Shown here in pieces: positions 45,901 through 57,676 of a stretch of DNA of 64,000 bases. This DNA comes from Brienomyrus brachyistius (lineage: Eukaryota; Chordata; Actinopteri; Osteoglossiformes; Mormyridae), in NCBI RefSeq assembly GCF_023856365.1, contig NC_064548.1, forward strand, positions 3,757,001 through 3,821,000, given 5' to 3'. Position numbers and translations under genes: made by a program. How positions within the stretch are numbered: the stretch's first letter is position 1; every line of letters starts with the position of its first letter. Under the pieces are notes generated by a model that was not told the origin of the DNA, did not search any database, and saw nothing but the letters and a program-made list of their open reading frames with translations.

Positions 45901-48900
45901 TCATTTCCGTAGGATGGGACCGGACCGGACCGGGTATCTGCCTGGGGCGGGTCGCTAGTCAGAATCCCAAGGAGTTTCCTCATATGGGTGGGTGCAGCAA
46001 TACCTCCCCAACCTGACCTGACATTTCTGCAACTTCCAAGTTTGGCTGAGCACAAGCATCAGCAAGTTTCTCTACAAGCCGCAACCTAGGCTGCGGTCAA
46101 GTGAAAAGTAACCTAGAATATGGATTAAATAAAGGTTCAGTAACCACTTCTGAGAAATTACAATTGGGCTGAGTGTCTGTAGTGCCAAGGCAACAGCAGT
46201 TCCTGAAAAAGGTTCCTATGGTGGGAAAGCGCCTATGGACTCATCCTGACAAATCAAGGCTATTAGAAAAACCCTAAGCTGATCCTAGCTTAGTGCATAG
46301 ACTCATAAAACAGAAAAGTAAACACTTGGTATTTTTATTTTTACCTATTTTTACACTTGGTAGGTACCTCAAATAAAGGGCTAATCAACTGAAGTGAAGA
46401 GACCTAGGTGTGATCAGGACAGCTAGATATAACCACGTTTGGCCTGGTAAATAAACGTGAGTGGGGCTTTAAATGTATAGAAGCAGTACCAAGTGGCATA
46501 ATTATGGCAAGCTCACCTTATTGAGTGTTGCAAGCTGAAATCCAGCAAATTCCTTGGGGGTGAGCTCCTCAGGACAGACACTGCTCTCACCCACAACGCC
46601 TTGCAGCAGCCGCACAAAGTTCCCACGGTGAGCCAATGATAGGCTGTTAGCCCGGCATCGAACCTTGGTCCCACTTTCAAAAACAGCCTTCTTCCCTATA
46701 GAGGCGACAACACGCTCTGCTTCCAGTTTGGTCTGAGCAGAGAGGAAATTACACCACAAGGAAAACCGGGTCAGAACAAGTACAGATCAGACAAAATGAG
46801 TTTGCACATAACTATGTTGATAGGAACAGGCACACATGCACAGTCTATGGTCCACCCTGATGCGACCAAAGATCCATATTTGAACAGGCAACGTTAGCAA
46901 AAGGCAAAACACTCTGGCACATCTGATATTTGAGTATACCTGTAAAATTTACAAATCTGAAAACAGGTTTCACAACTACATCAAGAGGTTAACTGAAAGA
47001 ATCTTTTAAGGCTAAAATTAAATGGCTCATAATGGAGCTGTTCTGTGTATGTCCCACTAGGTGATGAGGCAGATTCAGGAGACGTTGAAGGGATTATATC
47101 TCCCATCTGTCTTGGGAATGCCTGAGAAAACCCCAGAAGGAGCTAGAGTCAGTGGCCTTGGAAGGAGGTCTCATCTGACCTGCTTGGCATGCTGCTTACG
47201 CAACAGTCAGTAGTTTGAAGACAGCTGGGTAGACGGAGGTAGACAGTGACTATCTTCACCCATGTTTACATCACAGATGTGAAGTGTGCTTTGCAAATGG
47301 CACGGACGGATGGACCATACCTGCTGGCTCAGCTTTTTCAGGTAGGAGACTACACTGTAGCTCAGACCATACTCCATGTTGTCTGCTAGCAGGTTGGGTG
47401 CTCCCATCATCCTCAGTGCCTTGCGCAAGGGCTGCAAGTCAACGGTAAGAGTTCAGGGACAAGCATACTACACACCACTCACATCTTTGACTTAACCTCT
47501 AACTGGACCTATTACCATGATTGCACGATTCATAGCTTAATTACAAGTAAAATGTAATAAACATTTTCACATTTCACAGTTGAGTTTGGGAGAACATATT
47601 ACAAATGTGCCATAACTGTGTGACTGGACGTGAATCAGTGTAATAAATAGGAGTGCGGGCCTAAGGTCTGAACCCTGATGAACGCCTAAGGTCTGAACCC
47701 TGATGAACACCTAAGGTCTGAACCCTGATGAACGCCTAAGGTCTGAACCCTGATGAACGCCTAAGGTCTGAACCCTGATGAACGCCTAAGGTCTGGCTAC
47801 TCACGCCGATGTAGTAGGGGGGCATGGTCTTCAGATAGCTCTCGAATGCCTGCCGCCACTTCAGAGTCGGCTTCAGTTTATGCACCTTGAACAGGTCATC
47901 TGCAATGGCCGAGAGCAAATCAGTAAGAGGGGATCTATGCACAGGTGCCGGGCTGCCATTGCTGCGGCTGGGGGGAGGCACCTTCCCATCTCACTCACCC
48001 AGCAGAGGCAGGAGCACTGGGAAATCATACGGCATGACAAAGAGGTTGACGCAGCTCAGGGCCGTGCTGGCTTTCAGGTAGCCAAAGGGCTGGCCCAGGT
48101 CGCTGTACTTGGCACTGTTGCACACAAACACCTACAGAAGGAACAAACCACAGGAGCGTCAAAAGGCCAAAGGCATAACCGGGACCTGGCTGCTTAATAA
48201 GGGTCAACAGCCTGGACTCACAATCAGTGGGTCCAAACAGAGAAAATTCACTCAACGCCTAACACAGATGCAAATGACTTACGGATAATAACAAATAAGC
48301 AACTGTAAAATTAATCTGTATTCTTTTTGCACAGTTCATGGATTTTTTCCATGGGCCATTAAGCATTCGTTTAAAGCTAGCCTCTGCTGATTACTAATAA
48401 AAGAATGAAGTTTAAACCAAAAAATACTTTTGAAAAATTGTTAAACCTCTTGGTTTCTGCCCATATTGGTTCTAATAAGGAATAGGAGTCTGATTACTAG
48501 AGTATAATAATTGACAAAATAGCAACTGATTTTGGGCAGTGGACAGGAACCTAGACACCATGGTAATGTGTTGACATTGATCCCATCAGTGTCATGGCAA
48601 CAGCACAAGGTGTCTGGCACAAACATGGCCGGTGGACTAGGTGGCCTCTTGGGAGGTCTGTCACCTGCAGCTTAGTTTTTCCAGATTTAATACCAATTAC
48701 ACACCTGACCCAGTAACAAGCAATTCAGCAGCTGACAGCTGAGGTCAGAAATGAGGCCGCGTGGGTCGCCGGGCCTGTGGTTCGTCATCTATCTGCACTG
48801 CTTTCATCTATAATCCAGTAAACTATGGTGTGATTAGAACTGTCAATTCAAATGTATTCTAAGACAGGACACCGATTCAGCAGTGGTGCTCATTGGTATC

Positions 48901-51900
48901 TACTATCTCAAAGTTAAGCACTTCCTAATCAAAATTGCATGCTATGGACATAACCTAGCAACATGAGCAGGTCTGACTGGAAGAGGCTGAAGCCCTGGGG
49001 AGGAGGCGGGGGCACCAAGAACCCAGGAGAGGAGTACCTGCCAGCAGGTGTGGGGTGACTTCCTCTCCAGGATGTACTGAGTGAGGGGCGAGGGTTCCAG
49101 CTCATATTTGTCGAAAGGCAGTTTGTCCACTATCATGGGTTCTGTATCAACGCAGGAGAATCGCACATGGGGGTGGGCAGAGCGCGGGGGCTGGGGGGGG
49201 GAGGGAACAGTCATTTAGAAAGACTGGCACTCTCACACAGTCACACACAGAGCCTAGAGCTCATTACGAGACAACAGTTCCCTCTAAAATCCCCTCAGTC
49301 GTAACCTTACCAACGTGGGTGAATTTTGGTCCGGCCAGAAGGCCTCTGGGATAGGCCAGTGGCCAAGGGGGACTCCCGTCTTCAGGTTAGGGCGTACATA
49401 GATCAGCCTATGGCTGCAGTGCCAAGGCTGCGTGCCAGATTTGTGCACTTCAACAGGGCCATCTGCAGGATGAAAGAGGGACAGAAACATATGGGGAAGC
49501 AAGTTGGGGGCAATTGAGACAACAAAGCAGGAGGTGGGGCCAAATAAGTAAGGAAAACCCACAGGAGGGGCAAACACAATGCACACGTCCCATTACTACC
49601 TTCCACAGGCAAGGGGTCCGGCCCTGTCTTCTCAAAATTGATCACCACTCCACTCTGGACCTTCTGCACCAGCGACTCCAAACACTGGTTCATCATGCGC
49701 TGGGAGAACACGCTGTAGGAGCGGCCTGCCAGGGCGAGCATGTAGATCAGGCTGAAGGTGCCATGGCTGGCCAAGACAAGCCAACACCCACACAGTCTAC
49801 AGAACCAGAGGCCACTTTTCCCCCCACTCGTTTTAAACATTTTCCTTTTAAGTGAAGTGATTGAGTCAGACACAAAGGCTGTGAACTTTTCATTAAAGAT
49901 TCTTTTAAATACACCCATCCCCCGTAACCCAGGCAACAAGCAGCATCTAAAAAGGACTTTATTTCTCATTCATCATTCGTTCTCAGGAAGCACAGAGCCA
50001 ATATCCCCATATCTCCCCCCCCTCCCCCCAGCAGCCACCATCACAACTCCTTACCTCCAGTGACCTCACACATGGGGGTGATGGCAGAGTCATCACAGGG
50101 CACCCCCCCCAAAGGCTCCGTCTCTGCTGAGGCATGGCCTGCGATGCGAAGGACCAGGGCAAAGAGACGCTGGTCCCAGCGGAACGGCTCCTTGGTCAGC
50201 TCACTGCCCGGAAGGGGCGTGGTGAGGGGCAGGTGCAGCTGGTGAAGGGGCAGGAGGTGGGAGGACCACAGATGGCATGCAATCACATTAGGAACGGCAG
50301 GGAGAATCGGCTTGGAAGGAAAAGAACATCTTTATCATTTCGTGGTACAGCTGAAGCACATTTCACAAGCCTGACAATTTTACCTATCTGACCATCTACC
50401 CAGATATGCTGCACACTACCTTGAAGCGATTTAGCATTAAGTATAAGGATTTAGCTTTAAGCATAAGGAACCCACAATAGTTACTGCTCAGCACGAACCT
50501 ACTGCTATTGTCACACAAGATTTCCTGCGACTGTCTCCATGGCGATGGTATGCTGTTCATTACCTCATCCTGTACCCCGCAACTGCTGGTAAGTTGGCCT
50601 CCATCCGTGATGGCAATGATGACCGAGGGTTCCAGGAAGAAGGGGTTACGTCCCTGAGTGGAAGACAGTTAAATGTGGGAGCAGGTAGCCTGCTTGCGGA
50701 GCACGCAAGCCCACGCAGACACACAGAAACACACAGCTCCTACAAGCTGCCAGATGGCAGCAGCTCACAAAAAAAAAAAAACTTGCTCTCCGGGGTTTTG
50801 AACTCCCCTCTGTGCACCTTCACACACTACCTCTGCCATACCAGACCCACACACAGAAAAAAACAGTAACGTTTTACAGACCAATATGACACAGAACAAG
50901 ACGGGCAAGCTGGTTCCCTGTGTGTCCGGTTCTGCCCCACAAATATAAACGGAGTAAGACACAAAGACACCAGTAAATAAGTAGGACCATCTATCCAGGT
51001 ATAAAATGCACATATGAGGACTGACTATGTGGACTAAGGGAATTGGAGTGAAGGCCAGCATAGACATGAATGTGGTCTCAATTTGAGCAGTTCACTACTA
51101 TATGAAACTACGGTAGCTGAGTAAGGACAAACTGGAAGGCAGGGCAGAGGCCACATCTGTCAGGAGAGTGTGTGTAGCCAGGGGTTATCCCTAATGAGCC
51201 TCAGGGGGCGCATCAGGGCGCACAGAGGCACACGGCCAGAGGGAGTGCAGCTAGAGAGCAGCCTGAGACAAGAGCAGACGCAGGTACACAAACACACCGT
51301 CAAACGCTCTCTCACTAACAGAACTGTTCAGTCTCAACATTATTATGATTACTATAGCACCCAATGTAATATAATAAGTAACCATTAGTAACTCATTTGG
51401 TAAACAATGTAAAGAAAATGACTGAAATGCTTCTGGAGCGTCTCACAACCAGACCACTGTTCTGGGCTCCTGTAAGGAAATACGGTTGGTTAGAACCGGG
51501 CTGGAGGCATGGTGGTTTCCTGCCGCTCACTGTTAACTACAGACCTAAAGGGCATGACAGCCTGCCTATGTTAGAAGATGATGCCCAAACTCACTAGAAG
51601 GCCATTTATACTAAACTTCAAAGTACCTGAGGCTGGGTACTGCTATACCAGTCAACTGATTTCCCATTACAACAAAAGCTACAAAACTCCTTCAAATTAT
51701 GGTACACATTTTTAAAGACAGCAAATCGCTTGTATAAAGGGCTCCCATAGCTTCTAATGTGTTCTGTGCCACAAGCCACTAGAATTGGGTCATACAGTTT
51801 GAGAATCCCCTGACAAGTATAAAGCTTCACACAAACAGAAAAAAAATACACTGAATTCAAGCAAATATCACAATTTCCAGGAATTTTTAAAGTGTTATTA

Positions 51901-52690
51901 ATTGCTCGGAAATCAAGTTATGAAAACATCTAAATGGAGCAGGCATCAAAGACCAAAGCAAAACCTCTTTGGTCGTTGATGCTCATGGGTGCAGTCTGTC
52001 GAGAAAGGTGACTATAGAAGCTGTGTGACACAGCAGCAGGTCACAATGCTGGCTCACTTATCACACCACATGCTACCCAAGGCACCAAGCTCCCCCCAAA
52101 GCACAGTCTTGTGGCTAGGACTAATAGAGCTGATGGGAACAGGACCAGGAGAAGCGGGGAGGGGCAGAATACAGCAAAAAGGGAAGAGAGAGAAAAAGAG
52201 CAGATGAAGGAAAAAGAAAACAATGGCAGGGACAGAAATGTCACCCTACCCATGAGCCTCTAGGATTGTGTCACATTATCTCTCTTTGGTACTCACTGCA
52301 GCCCATCTCATCCACCGTGTCGGGGGGGAGTGAACAGGCTCCTGATCTATTATTAATACTGAGACCACACTGAGGAGCAAAGAAACAGACAGTGTGTGTG
52401 TGGGGGGGGAGGGTGGGAGACAGTCAGCACCCACAGTTCAATGTAAAGAACAGTGGGATTTTTGAAAGTCAGCAGGAGAGAACAATGACCTAAAGCATTG
52501 CAAAGGGATTGGCCACTGACCTGTGAAGGCTGGGAGGCTAAGCAACAACTAGCACAATAAAGTAAATAGAAAATTAACTCTGCCTCTGCTAAGCAATGTT
52601 GAGAGGCATTTTAACAATGTAAAAATTTAATTGTACAATGAAAATAAAGGTATTGCATTTTAAAAATAAAGCATACATACATACATACAT

Positions 52691-52736
<46 letters not shown>

Positions 52737-54503
52737 TATATATTCATATATTGCTCAAAACTCCATCCATTTGACATATATAAGCTTTTTTTCCCCTTCA
52801 CCAGTGCATAAGTTGCAGCTTCTCTGTCTGGACTGTTGATGTTGTGGGGCAGACTTGGAAGCGCGAGTGAAAGGCAACAGCCTCAAAGTCAGACTCAGTG
52901 CCTGTGACATGACAAATGCACAGGCCTCTGATTCATACTATTTCAGTAATAGTACAGCTGCCACTTCATAAAACTTCAACAATATCAAATGACTACAACA
53001 CCTAGAAAAAGGAGAATTGTGTACGTCGCCAAATCTGCCTCACAAATGCTGTCCGATCTTACGGCGACAGGGGCACCAGAAAAGGCTCCATTAAACGCAC
53101 AGACTACACCAGATGACGAACAGACCAAATATACAAAGTACAGTATTCCTGATGCAGATCAGTCTTTTTTAGGCAGATGATGCCTGTGATGTTAAACAGG
53201 GAAAGGAATGGAACTGGAGGAATCATACAAGTGCTCAGTGGGCAAGGGTTAATAAAAATAGCATCTTATGCTAATTTGGTTAGCATAAGATGAGTATGAC
53301 TAGTTCTGTTGTATTAAACTTTTCAGGGTGGTCTCAGATCCAGTTTATGAGGAGATACTAGCGTGTGATGCTTATAATACTGTGCGAAAATTTCAGAAGG
53401 GTGAGTGATGGGGGGCTGGGTGTTAAAATATCTATTTTGGTAGTCTGTAGTTGGTTCTCCTCACACAGAAACTAAATCAATTAATTATTTTCGCTGTACA
53501 CAACGTACCTGCCCATAGTTGTCTATTCCAGAAACTAATCTATTGAGATTGAGCAAATCGAAAGATGTCCTGAGCGCCTGACCCATGGTGGAGAGTCCAA
53601 CAGCTTGAAGGTTCTTCAGCTCAGTCATGAAAGTGGCATGATTCTCCTTCCATCCCGCCTTGATGAAGAGGACAGAAATCACTCATCATCATCCTCCTCC
53701 CTCATTAGTATTGCCATCTACAATGCCACAGCTGTATCATGAATTTCACTTAAGTTAAAATTAATTTTAGAAGTACCAGATTACTCAATAAAAAAAAGGA
53801 TTCCTGAAAATAAACAATATCATGTAGATTTACTTACTGTGACAGTCTGACATTTGAGTTAAAAAGAAAAGAAAGAAAGAGTATCATGTGATACTTTTGT
53901 TTATAGGGAAAACTAGACGACATGTCGTTACAGGGCCTATCGCGTGGATCTCGCCTCCCCTTTTCTACACCAACTTGACAACTTGAAATCTGAACACCCA
54001 AGACATCACCCACAGTTCATTGCTGCACACTAAAACAAAATGTCGGCCATGTTTTAGACGGGTTACGGATGCTGCTTTGAAATCATACAGTAAGTTGTGA
54101 ATAGAGATCTATGGTCAGGAAAAAAGCAGACTGAAGCGCAAGAAAGGCTACTGACAGCGGGGACACGTTACCTTGATTCCAACGGGAGGCTCCTCGAAGG
54201 ACACCAACATGTACCGGTCTCCTCGGCTCGCTGGATCTCGGGCTCTGAGCTGTGTGAATTTGAAAAAGATATAGAATAATCGAGGTTGCTGGAAAACTGT
54301 AGCGGACATGCATTTGCCACGAAACAAACAAACGAACGCGATCTCCCCAATGTGATGCTCGGAGATGCTTATGCACCCTGGTTTTACGGTACCTTCATGA
54401 AAGTCTCAACAGCGCCTTTTGCTATGTCCAGATAGGTAGTACCCAGAGGGGTGCGCTGGTTCATGGAAGCGGACGTGTCTATCAGAAAAAGTAAAACGGG
54501 CAT
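42891..54503 (-). CDS. INTS6: INTS6 (Integrator subunit 6), complete gene, 18 coding exons
   Basis: Eighteen GT-AG exons with matching phases give 875 aa (human INTS6 is 887). Exons, 5' to 3': 54503-54393, 54249-54172, 53658-53509, 50653-50564, 50238-50055, 49725-49600, 49462-49311, 49190-49038, 48131-47999, 47899-47805, 47431-47321, 46732-46517, 45290-45164, 44770-44628, 44332-44062, 43680-43381, 43251-43158, 42984-42891. The N-terminus is a von Willebrand A domain with the metal-site motif DTSAS at residues 9-13. The C-terminus (RKPGR, then YEKIFYFLNQ and RFKKRVLVEQL) is the INTS6/SAGE1 C-terminal domain. INTS6 acts in the nucleus in the Integrator complex, which cleaves nascent RNA at snRNA genes and paused promoters. 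It helps bring PP2A to the complex and binds INTS3/SOSS. The paralogue INTS6L is less likely given the SERPINE3 and WDFY2 neighbours. The region of residues 640-790 is Pro/Ser-rich and least conserved. Confidence 0.95.
43158..43251 (-). CDS. INTS6: INTS6 exon 17
   Basis: Residues 814-844. YEKIFYFLNQLCGSLSVRLI and FLQNMIKEAG of the INTS3-binding C-terminal domain. Confidence 0.94.
43381..43680 (-). CDS. INTS6: INTS6 exon 16
   Basis: Residues 714-813. Variable acidic linker (SDTNHDIDDGIFGNHMGNHY) followed by the start of the C-terminal domain, AELKLLITREIRKPGR. Donor is GTACGT. Confidence 0.92.
44062..44332 (-). CDS. INTS6: INTS6 exon 15
   Basis: Residues 624-713 plus one base. Starts GMMIDEADEFVSSPQNKSKR and has KRRRCMSPLLRPGRG, a basic stretch that may serve as a nuclear signal, then a Pro/Ala/Ser-rich low-complexity region that differs from human. 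Confidence 0.92.
44628..44770 (-). CDS. INTS6: INTS6 exon 14
   Basis: Residues 576-623. IAEMGNYQDFLKHVVPPLRE and RLHTFGNPFKLDKK, a strongly conserved block. Confidence 0.95.
45164..45290 (-). CDS. INTS6: INTS6 exon 13
   Basis: Residues 534-575 plus one base. MKPQSFRNAYDIPRRQLLDQ and MRMNLLKATT. Donor is GTAAGT. Confidence 0.94.
45349..46233. mobile_element. MITE-like element with terminal inverted repeats in INTS6 intron 12
   Basis: GGCGCTTTCCCACC at 45349 is exactly inverted as GGTGGGAAAGCGCC ending at 46233, and GGAACC/GGTTCC extends the match inward. It is 885 bp. I cannot identify a convincing target duplication. A second long inverted repeat lies inside (45811-46034). Confidence 0.6.
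45811..46034. mobile_element. Long inverted repeat (about 80-bp arms) nested in the MITE-like element
   Basis: Left arm: AATGTCAGGTCAGGTTGGGG, then AAACTCCTTGGGAT. Right arm is its complement: ATCCCAAGGAGTTT, then CCCCAACCTGACCTGACATT. Both strands therefore read similar peptides (RNVRSGWG). The loop contains a GGACC triplet tandem. Confidence 0.8.
46517..46732 (-). CDS. INTS6: INTS6 exon 12
   Basis: Residues 462-533. TKLEAERVVASIGKKAVFES through FAGFQLATLNK. Less conserved than its neighbours (human has a DVPHRLLDLNMKEYTGF-type segment here). Confidence 0.93.
47321..47431 (-). CDS. INTS6: INTS6 exon 11
   Basis: Residues 425-461. LRKALRMMGAPNLLADNMEY and SYSVVSYLKKLSQQ. Donor is GTATGG. Confidence 0.94.
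47661..47795. repeat. 25-bp tandem repeat, 5.4 copies, in INTS6 intron 10
   Basis: Unit CTAAGGTCTGAACCCTGATG followed by AACGC, at 47661, 47686, 47711, 47736, 47761 and 47786, nearly identical. It stops about 10 nt from the exon 10 donor at 47804. Confidence 0.95.
47805..47899 (-). CDS. INTS6: INTS6 exon 10
   Basis: Residues 393-424. DLFKVHKLKPTLKWRQAFES and YLKTMPPYYIG. Only a 99-bp intron separates it from exon 9. A 25-bp tandem repeat begins about 10 nt inside the next intron. Confidence 0.93.
47999..48131 (-). CDS. INTS6: INTS6 exon 9
   Basis: Residues 349-392 plus one base. VFVCNSAKYSDLGQPFGYLK and CVNLFVMPYDFPVLLPLL. Donor is GTGAGT at 47998. Confidence 0.93.
49038..49190 (-). CDS. 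INTS6: INTS6 exon 8
   Basis: Residues 298-348. VDKLPFDKYELEPSPLTQYI and ERKSPHTCWQ. Acceptor follows an uninterrupted C-run. Confidence 0.94.
49311..49462 (-). CDS. INTS6: INTS6 exon 7
   Basis: Residues 247-297. SGTQPWHCSHRLIYVRPNLK and WPIPEAFWPDQNSPTL. Ends in phase 0 with donor GTAAGG. Confidence 0.94.
49600..49725 (-). CDS. INTS6: INTS6 exon 6
   Basis: Residues 205-246. RSYSVFSQRMMNQCLESLVQ, then VQSGVVINFEKTGPDP. End of the VWA module. Confidence 0.94.
50055..50238 (-). CDS. INTS6: INTS6 exon 5
   Basis: Residues 144-204 plus one base. LPGSELTKEPFRWDQRLFAL and DDSAITPMCEVTGG are family-diagnostic. Confidence 0.94.
50564..50653 (-). CDS. INTS6: INTS6 exon 4
   Basis: Residues 114-143. 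RNPFFLEPSVIIAITDGGQL carries the VWA ITDG strand, an additional metal-site element. Introns 3 (about 2.85 kb) and 4 flank it. Confidence 0.95.
52676..52740. repeat. (ATAC)n-(AC)n-(ATAT) compound microsatellite
   Basis: Five ATAC units, then about 17 AC units, then an AT tail, in INTS6 intron 3. Confidence 0.95.
53509..53658 (-). CDS. INTS6: INTS6 exon 3
   Basis: Residues 64-113, AGWKENHATF through LVSGIDNYGQ. VWA domain helices. Donor is GTACGT. Confidence 0.95.
54172..54249 (-). CDS. INTS6: INTS6 exon 2
   Basis: Residues 38-63, LRARDPASRGDRYMLVSFEE, near-identical to vertebrate INTS6. Acceptor is TTCACACAG and donor is GTAACG. Confidence 0.95.
54393..54503 (-). CDS. INTS6: INTS6 exon 1 (VWA start)
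   Basis: Residues 1-37. MPVLLFLIDTSASMNQRTPL holds the VWA first strand and DxSxS metal-binding motif. Donor is GTACCG. Confidence 0.95.
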
Positions 54504-55110
54504 TGTGCTGGTGATGACACCTTCTATGTGGACTTTGTGTCAGTGCAATCGACCAAACTAGAAAAAAGATCTTTTGTTCGCCCCCTGTCGCTTCGGCAAT
54601 CATTTAGCGAGTTGGCCGGCTATCTTACTCATTCTTCAAAAACTAAGGATAGTGAAGTAGATAACCCCCTTTTCCTCAGTTATTCTTAATAAACCCAAAA
54701 AATCCTGTGGGGCAAGACTGATGGTCTACAAGGGATTTTTGTTGCTTGTTGTTAATAGGTCAATTTTACGTAAGTTTGTTTTTTTTTAAAAAAAAAAAAA
54801 GAAAAAAATACTGTAACACTGACCTAAGTTGACTACTCCTAGTTCGCCCTGTACTGAAATCTCATCGTCTTTCTCACTCGTTTTAACCATAGTTTGGGAT
54901 TTCGTCCCGCCTCCAAGCGACATTTGATAACCATATGGCTGCAACGTCCACCGCTGATTGGTTGTTAGAAGCCATTATATTAACATATCCAAGTAAGAGA
55001 GGAACAGAGGTTGCTCGGTTGCACATGCGCATATAGAGGACGTCTGGGACGTGGTAAGGAAAAAAAAAAGACTCATAAGCGCATGCGGTCTGGCTTTTGT
55101 GCAAATCAGA
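54504..55110 (-). promoter_or_regulatory. INTS6: Probable INTS6 promoter region
   Basis: Upstream of the INTS6 start on the minus strand. An inverted CCAAT box (GATTGG on plus, about 54956) and an NRF1-like GCGCATGCG at 55079-55087 are visible. The transcription start is unknown. CpG density is only moderate. Confidence 0.35.
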
Positions 55111-57676
55111 CTGAAGAAATGTAAAAAAATTATTTGATGTAAAGTAATTGTTTTTTTTTTTAAATATAGGGTCTAAGGTAATGCAGTAAAAGTAGTTATG
55201 CAGTGTACATGTTGAGGGGATTATATAAATACGAGTTCTTGTCCTTGTCAAATGGATCGGGATTGTTGAAAAGGGCTGGTATAGACCTACTAGCGGACCA
55301 AGACTGTGTGTGACCCATATTCAGAAAGTCCCTCCGCTCTTTGTTCTTTATGTGTGTAAACTTGTTATCACAATGCTTTTCAGCCTTAGTACATTTAGTG
55401 AATAACACAGTCGCTAAAATTCACGAAAAGCCTTTGAACAGTTTGACATATAGTTTATGATCTTAGACTTAATATCGATTTTTTTTTCTTTCAATGCCGA
55501 GATAATTTGTTAGTGAGCGCCTGCATACACTTTGGCATTAAATCTACGGAATCTGTATTTTCAAGAGATTTATAAGGGACACGTTGAAGTCACAGTAAAT
55601 TTATACAAGGAAAACGTCACGAAAATATTCGTAACAATTTCAATTATTGCACATGGGCCTACAACGAGACGAGTGTATGTACCATTTACACAGTAGGAGT
55701 CCTTAAAAGTAAATAACGTAATCGTTGTGTACCTATTAAAACGTGTTGTTTAGCAGTATGGGCACACGAAGAAATATTAACTTACATTTGGCTGTGTCCA
55801 ACCCAAACTCTTGTGGTGGTGTTCGTGCCCATCGTTTGTTTGTTCTTTGTTTGTACCAGCAGCATGTCACCTACCTATCTTTTAAGTAAACACACATCTT
55901 ACAAAAAGCCTCGACATTTAGATTTGCTCACCCATATGTTAAAAAGCAGCGGTCCAGTTTCTATTCAGTGATTGACTTACTGGCCTGTGTATTGTGAATG
56001 TGCTCATTATTGGTGTTAAATGAGACGTTAAATTGTATCGCCACATTTAGTTATACCGTACAGCCAGAATGACTAACATGAATTGCAGGATTATTCAGTT
56101 AGTCATGCGTCGTACATTTGTCTTGTATCCTTTATGTTAAACCCATAACATCATAGTAAGAAATTGCGTATATACTTTTACAATATAACATACATTTTAT
56201 TTACAGGAAAGAGATCACATATATGCAGAATAAACTTCTTATCTGTGTTTAATTGTACAGCTGGATACTAACTCATAATTATACATTACATAACACATGA
56301 TCAGTATATTGATTCTTTGTAGTGCATTTTCTCAATTTGTTGATAAAATAAGTTTATTGTGTTATCTGTGTTATTGTTTCAAAATGTTATTTTCTGCCAA
56401 TATAACAATACCATTTTATTTTTGGTTATCATAGCCAAAACGTTTTGCTACAAGCCTTTCATATTGAGTTATTGACTGGAACAGTGAACTTGACGTAATT
56501 TATCCATAACTTCATACATTATTTAGACATCATATTTTTCTGTCATAAATGTTTTGATTTACAGTGTGGAAAAATTGTTCATAAAAAAATGAAGAGAAAG
56601 CACTATGCCCTATCAGTACTGATAGGAGCCCAAATCCTCAGAACCCAGAGCAAACAGATGAATACAGTATGAGTGCAGGTTTCAAATTATTCAAAGTAAC
56701 ACAGTATTGGTACAGTACTAAAATATGGCAGATATTAATATTTTGACCATATAAGTGAGCAGTATAAATGGTTGTCAGTTAATTATGCTGTTCTGGCTAA
56801 ACTTTTGTTAAATGTTGTAGAAAAACACACCAGGAAGGCTCTTATATGGGATCAGTTTATTTTTCCACATCCTGCATTCATGGTTCTTCTTCATAGGGCT
56901 GGACCTAGCCACTGTGGCTTCCTAGGCAAGCATCAACACCAGTGTCCCCTATCCAAGGCAAACCTTGGCTGGCAAGTCAGCAGCCACTCAGCAGTTGGTG
57001 CCCTAGGCAGCTGCCTATATTACCTGAGAGATTGACCGTCCCTGCTTATGCATTTCAATGCTGAAGCAGCAGTTTATGTGCCTGGCATCATGGAACATAA
57101 CAATGAATACTTGTGGGCTTTATGTAACATGCTTCCCAATAAAATAAAATTGAAGCAGAGTAGTTTGAAGTACTTTGTTATGGATATCTGTGTAGATTTG
57201 TTGCATTGTTATCGCTGCAGAAATGTGAAATTCGCAAACAACTTGTATAGATATACGTATAACAGTATGTAGCATGGTGTTTACAGAATCATACCTTTGA
57301 GAAAAAGGTTCAGAGGATGTGGCACAGTGATGAATTATTTTAACAAATAACCTGAATCTGATCAATTAAACATGTTACAAACTGAGGAATAAAGTAATTT
57401 ATGACAGTGCTCTGCTTTGTGTGTGTGGAATTTGCATGTTCTCCCAATATTGTGCGGGTTTCCTCTAGATATTCTGTCCTGAACAGGTTCAGTTAACTAG
57501 CATCTATAAATTGCCTGTAGTGTATGATTATGTATTTGACTGTGCCTGCAGTGAACTGGCATCCTGTTCTGGAAGTATCCAAACCCTGCCCAGGATGAGT
57601 GGTTACAAACTGGATGGAACACATTTCAGAAAAAAACATATAATGTGATATTGATGTTCTAGATCAGTTCTATATA
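55111..57676. other. INTS6-WDFY2 intergenic sequence
   Basis: AT-rich, with no supported gene. A very diverged SINE lies at about 57412-57625 (TGTGGAATTTGCATGTTCTC, GCATCCTGTTCTGGAAG). Confidence 0.5.

Larger units (their letters stand above)
50239..53508 (-). other. INTS6: INTS6 introns 3 and 4
   Basis: Apart from exon 4 (50653-50564) no genes are seen. The interval holds an (ATAC)n-(AC)n microsatellite at 52676-52740, AT-rich sequence, and a perfect 13-bp hairpin at 53262-53292. Confidence 0.6.

Noticed and set aside
45771..46055. Small conserved protein suggested by similar ORFs on both strands
   Set aside because: The similarity is created by the inverted repeat itself. There is no independent evidence for translation.
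42891..54503. INTS6L (paralogue) as identity
   Set aside because: The sequence is close to both, but the SERPINE3 and WDFY2 neighbours indicate INTS6.
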